Shown here: piece by piece, positions 61,425-64,000 of the stretch
Layout of the letters: every line of letters starts with the position of its first letter
Position numbering within the stretch: the stretch's first letter is position 1
From: Anaerocolumna jejuensis DSM 15929
Lineage (GTDB): Bacteria > Bacillota > Clostridia > Lachnospirales > Lachnospiraceae
Assembly (NCBI RefSeq): GCF_900142215.1
Contig: NZ_FRAC01000010.1
Location: forward strand, 283,025-347,024
Length of the DNA: 64,000 nt
Direction of reading: 5' to 3'
Translations under genes and position numbers: made by a program
The notes under the pieces: model-generated
Told to the model about the DNA's origin: nothing
The model's input: only the letters and a program-made list of their open reading frames with translations
Databases searched by the model: none

Positions 61425-61650
61425 ATATACCATATAATTAATACTCGTTTCTGATTTCAGGGACTAGTGTGAAAATTAAAAAGCAATTTTCACACTAGTG
61501 CCTGCGAAATCCTCGGCTCAATCTTGCGGCGCGTTGGGAGGGCATTGTTGTTAGTGTGAAATCCTCGGCCCAAACTTGCGGCGTGCAGGGGGGCATGGTT
61601 GTTATTATAGCCAGATTCCTCTCTATAATTATATTAATTATATGGTATAT
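61425..61650. repeat. Palindromic element C (226 bp) within the ABC operon
   Basis: Perfect 19-bp terminal inverted repeats (61425-61443 / 61632-61650, starting ATATACCATATAATTAATA). Inside are a perfect 15-bp hairpin ACTAGTGTGAAAATT / AATTTTCACACTAGT (61463-61499) and two direct repeats of about 50 bp that share GAAATCCTCGGC, CTTGCGGCG and GGGCAT (about 61505-61556 and 61557-61605). Confidence 0.8.
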
Positions 61651-61712
61651 AGATTAGATAACAGGATTTTGAAATAACCTGGTGATAAAAATTTTAGAGA
61701 GGAGGGATTCCG

Positions 61713-62624
61713 ATTAAAAACCAAAAGCGAATTATAACTTTTTTACAAAAAGAACAGGTAGCGGGGTATGTTTTTATCATGCCGTTTATCATCGGTCTGT
61801 TTGCCTTTACCCTGATTCCCATTATTGCCTCATTTGCACTTTCCTTTACCAATTATGATATTCTTTCCACACCAAAGTTTTCCGGACTGGATAACTATAT
61901 CAGAATGTTTACACAGGATCCGACTTTCTGGAAAAGCTTTGGTGTTACTTTTTTTTATGCGATTGTATCTGTCCCGTTAAAACTGATCATGGCTCTTATG
62001 ATTGCCATGTTGTTTCAAAGGACCAGCAGAGCGACTTCCGTTTACCGGGCGGTTTATTATCTTCCTTCCATTATGGGAGGCAGTGTTGCGGTTGCGGTTC
62101 TGTGGAGGCGTATGTTTGCTTCTGACGGCGTAATTAACAGTGTGCTGCAGCAGTTTGGCATAGCCAGTGATATCGGATGGCTCAGCGGAACCAGGACTGC
62201 AATCTGGACACTGATTATACTGTCGGTCTGGCAGTTTGGTTCTTCCATGCTGGTATTTCTGGCAGGACTAAAGCAAATACCGGTAACCCTATATGAAGCA
62301 TCCAGAGTAGACGGATGCTCGAGAATGAAGCAGTTCTTTAAAATTACCCTTCCCATGCTTACTCCGGTTATATTTTTTAATCTGGTGCAGCAGACCATCA
62401 ATGCGTTTATGGCATTTACCCAGAGTTATGTTATTACCGGAGGAAAACCTTTGAACTCGACACTGTTCTATACGGTTTATATGTATCAGCGTTCCTTTCA
62501 GTATTCGGAAATGGGTTATGGCTCTGCTATGGCGTGGTTTATGCTGATTGTAGTAGCGTTGCTTACAGTTCTGATTTTCCGGTCCTCCGGCAGCTGGGTA
62601 TACCGTGCTTCAGAGGAGGAATAA
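61713..62624 (+). CDS. Oligosaccharide ABC permease, MalF type, with probable ATT start
   Basis: A 303-residue membrane permease. An in-frame stop at 61695 and no ATG, GTG or TTG before 61779 leave ATT 61713, which has GGAGGG 6 bases upstream, as the likely start. Starting at ATG 61779 would remove half of the first membrane helix (AGYVFIMPFIIGLFAF). The EAA loop YEASRVDGCSRMKQFFKITLP lies near residue 190, partly quoted. ATT starts are rare outside infC; a sequencing error is the alternative. Confidence 0.85.
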   Translation: MKNQKRIITFLQKEQVAGYVFIMPFIIGLFAFTLIPIIASFALSFTNYDILSTPKFSGLDNYIRMFTQDPTFWKSFGVTFFYAIVSVPLKLIMALMIAMLFQRTSRATSVYRAVYYLPSIMGGSVAVAVLWRRMFASDGVINSVLQQFGIASDIGWLSGTRTAIWTLIILSVWQFGSSMLVFLAGLKQIPVTLYEASRVDGCSRMKQFFKITLPMLTPVIFFNLVQQTINAFMAFTQSYVITGGKPLNSTLFYTVYMYQRSFQYSEMGYGSAMAWFMLIVVALLTVLIFRSSGSWVYRASEEE

Positions 62625-62626
62625 AT

Positions 62627-62673
62627 ACAGCCAGACGCAAATTTGTGCCTGCGGCTCAAAGTTTGCAGGCTGT
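62627..62673 (+). other. Intercistronic hairpin between the two permeases
   Basis: ACAGCC / GGCTGT and GCAAA / TTTGC arms around a 20-base loop, just before the next ribosome-binding site GAAAGG. Confidence 0.45.
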
Positions 62674-62692
62674 GAGAAAGGCTTGGTTAAAT

Positions 62693-63535
62693 ATGCGAAA
62701 TACAAAAAAAATAAGGCACATACTTTTTCATGTAGTGGCTGTGGTATTGGGATTTATTATGATTTATCCGCTGCTGTGGATGGTAATGAGCTCCTTTAAG
62801 CCCAGTAATGAAATCTTTGCCAATGCCGGGTCTTTGTTTCCGAAAGAGTTTTTTCCGTCTAATTACTCCACCGGCTGGAAAGGATTTGGAGGTATCCGTT
62901 TTTCGGTCTTCTTTAAAAATTCTTTTACCATTTCCTTGCTTTCGACGGCAGGCTCTGTTTTTTCTTCCGCCTGTATTGCCTATGGACTGTCAAGGCTGCG
63001 GTTTAAGGGAAGAAAAATCTGGTTTGTTTTTATGCTGCTTACCATGATGCTGCCTTTCCAGATCATCATGATTCCGCAATACATCATTTTTAACCGGGCA
63101 GGGTGGATTGGCACTATTTTACCCCTGGTTGTACCGTCATATTTCGGCGGTGGATTTTTTATCTTCCTGATTATGCAGTTCATATACGGAATTCCGAAGG
63201 ATTTGGATGAGGCGGCTAAAATCGATGGATGCTCCTTTTATGGAATATTTGCAAGGGTGATAATGCCTTTGATTGTGCCGGCACTGATTACTTCAGCTAT
63301 TTTTGCATTTATGTGGAAATGGGACGATTTTCTTGCTTCGCTTCTTTACCTGAATAATCCAAGCAATTATACGGTATCACTGGCTCTTAAAATGTTCTCG
63401 GATCCCTCGGCACAATCTGACTGGGGTGCCATGTTTGCCATGGCGACACTTTCCATTCTGCCGATTATGTTGATATTTATCTTTTGCCAGAAATATTTAG
63501 TGGAAGGAATCAGCACAGAAGGACTGAAGGGCTGA
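62693..63535 (+). CDS. Oligosaccharide ABC permease, MalG type
   Basis: A 280-residue permease with six helices. Start 62693 (MRNTKKIRHI) gives the correct cytosolic N-terminus; the ribosome-binding site GAAAGG is 12 bases away, weaker than usual. The open frame back to 62534 overlaps the previous gene and is not used. The EAA loop is DEAAKIDGCSFYGIFARVIM (~191-210). It pairs with the MalF-type permease. No ATPase gene is linked. Confidence 0.9.
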   Translation: MRNTKKIRHILFHVVAVVLGFIMIYPLLWMVMSSFKPSNEIFANAGSLFPKEFFPSNYSTGWKGFGGIRFSVFFKNSFTISLLSTAGSVFSSACIAYGLSRLRFKGRKIWFVFMLLTMMLPFQIIMIPQYIIFNRAGWIGTILPLVVPSYFGGGFFIFLIMQFIYGIPKDLDEAAKIDGCSFYGIFARVIMPLIVPALITSAIFAFMWKWDDFLASLLYLNNPSNYTVSLALKMFSDPSAQSDWGAMFAMATLSILPIMLIFIFCQKYLVEGISTEGLKG

Positions 63536-63590
63536 TAGAAGGGCCGGTGTAATAGCAATCTCGGACAGCGCAGATTAACAGGAGGAACCT

Positions 63591-64000
63591 ATGAATAATA
63601 TACCTAGAAATGAATATCCAAGGCCAAATTTTATCCGGGATTCTTGGCTTTCTCTAAATGGCACCTGGGATTTTTCCTTTGACCGGGAAGCCTATGACCG
63701 TAAAATTACAGTCCCCTTTGCCTATGAGACAAAGCTATCAGGAATTAATGAAACAGAAATGCACAAGGAAGTCTGGTACCGGCGAAGCTTTACGTTACCG
63801 GAAGCAATGCTCAATAAACAGATAGTACTTCATTTTGGTGCGGTGGATTATTTCTGCAGGATATGGGTCAATGACATTCCGGTTACAGAACATACCGGCG
63901 GACAGACCGGCTTTTTTACAGATATTACAGCCTGTGTCCGGTATCAGGAGGAAAATGTGATACGGGTGCAGGTATGGGACGATTATACTGATTTGGAGAT
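63591..64000 (+). CDS. Glycoside hydrolase family 2 enzyme (3' end beyond window)
   Basis: The first 136 residues of a GH2-type protein (beta-galactosidase, beta-glucuronidase or related). AGGAGG lies before ATG 63591. The N-terminal jelly-roll sugar-binding domain is clear: RDSWLSLNGTWDFSFDRE, VPFAYETKLSGI, EVWYRRSFTLPE, LHFGAVDYFCRIWVND, GGQTGFFTDIT. The catalytic domain lies outside the window, so specificity is open. No signal peptide: it should work in the cytosol on imported oligosaccharides. Confidence 0.88.
   Translation, partial: MNNIPRNEYPRPNFIRDSWLSLNGTWDFSFDREAYDRKITVPFAYETKLSGINETEMHKEVWYRRSFTLPEAMLNKQIVLHFGAVDYFCRIWVNDIPVTEHTGGQTGFFTDITACVRYQEENVIRVQVWDDYTDLE

Overview
The window looks like chromosome from an anaerobic, low-GC Gram-positive bacterium of the class Clostridia, most probably a Lachnospiraceae-type organism. 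The evidence is strong GGAGG ribosome-binding sites, TTG starts, a SCIFF peptide with its maturase, rubrerythrin, HemZ, and the clpC-(small conserved gene)-radA and recJ/apt/relA/aspS neighbourhoods. Genus and species cannot be fixed from the sequence alone.

Layout. 1-7.6 kb: 3' part of clpC, radA, a soluble chemoreceptor, rubrerythrin, an MFS transporter and an orphan holin. 7.8-12.4 kb: a sugar ABC importer (binding protein plus two permeases, no ATPase) with a LacI regulator and a visible operator. 12.4-14.3 kb: decayed gene fragments, a two-TM protein and tRNA-Trp. 14.4-24 kb: a GGDEF-EAL protein, tgt-yajC, a PHP phosphoesterase, the SCIFF pair and recJ. 24.2-36.6 kb: an iron-only (Anf) nitrogenase cluster. 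37.2-47.5 kb: apt, relA, an MBL hydrolase, hemZ, an HD-GYP-like protein, an M18 peptidase and aspS. 47.7-55.2 kb: small genes, a cold-shock protein, a corrinoid-activation-type ferredoxin, a B12-riboswitch-controlled DUF4430/ECF-S pair, galM and upp. 55.3-64 kb: a pectin/rhamnogalacturonan-type locus with a YesM/YesN two-component system, GH105, an ABC importer and the start of a GH2 enzyme.

The most interesting region is the Anf cluster, which sits between recJ and apt. These two genes are neighbours in many Firmicutes, so the cluster looks like an inserted island. It holds anfH-nifI1-nifI2-anfD-anfG-anfK, anfO and an intact short nifB. It also holds a second NifB-like protein that has lost two of the three radical-SAM cluster cysteines and is fused to a NifX/NafY-like cofactor-binding domain. 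Three further genes of unclear role lie between that protein and anfO: a class I glutamine amidotransferase, a split-barrel flavoprotein, and a repeat protein with a cysteine-rich tail. No nifE, nifN or nifV is present. Upstream lies a DNA-binding protein with a molybdate-binding-type periplasmic-binding-like domain. The anfH promoter carries a palindrome between -35 and -10, followed by a leader ending in an intrinsic terminator. Together these suggest metal-controlled initiation plus attenuation.

The window is also rich in palindromic repeats. There are two giant hairpins (36.7 and 43.3 kb) that share a core but have different, perfectly matched arms, a 226-bp inverted-repeat element inside an ABC operon (61.4 kb), and a dispersed family of about eleven small palindromes followed by a variable second hairpin, often in tandem pairs.
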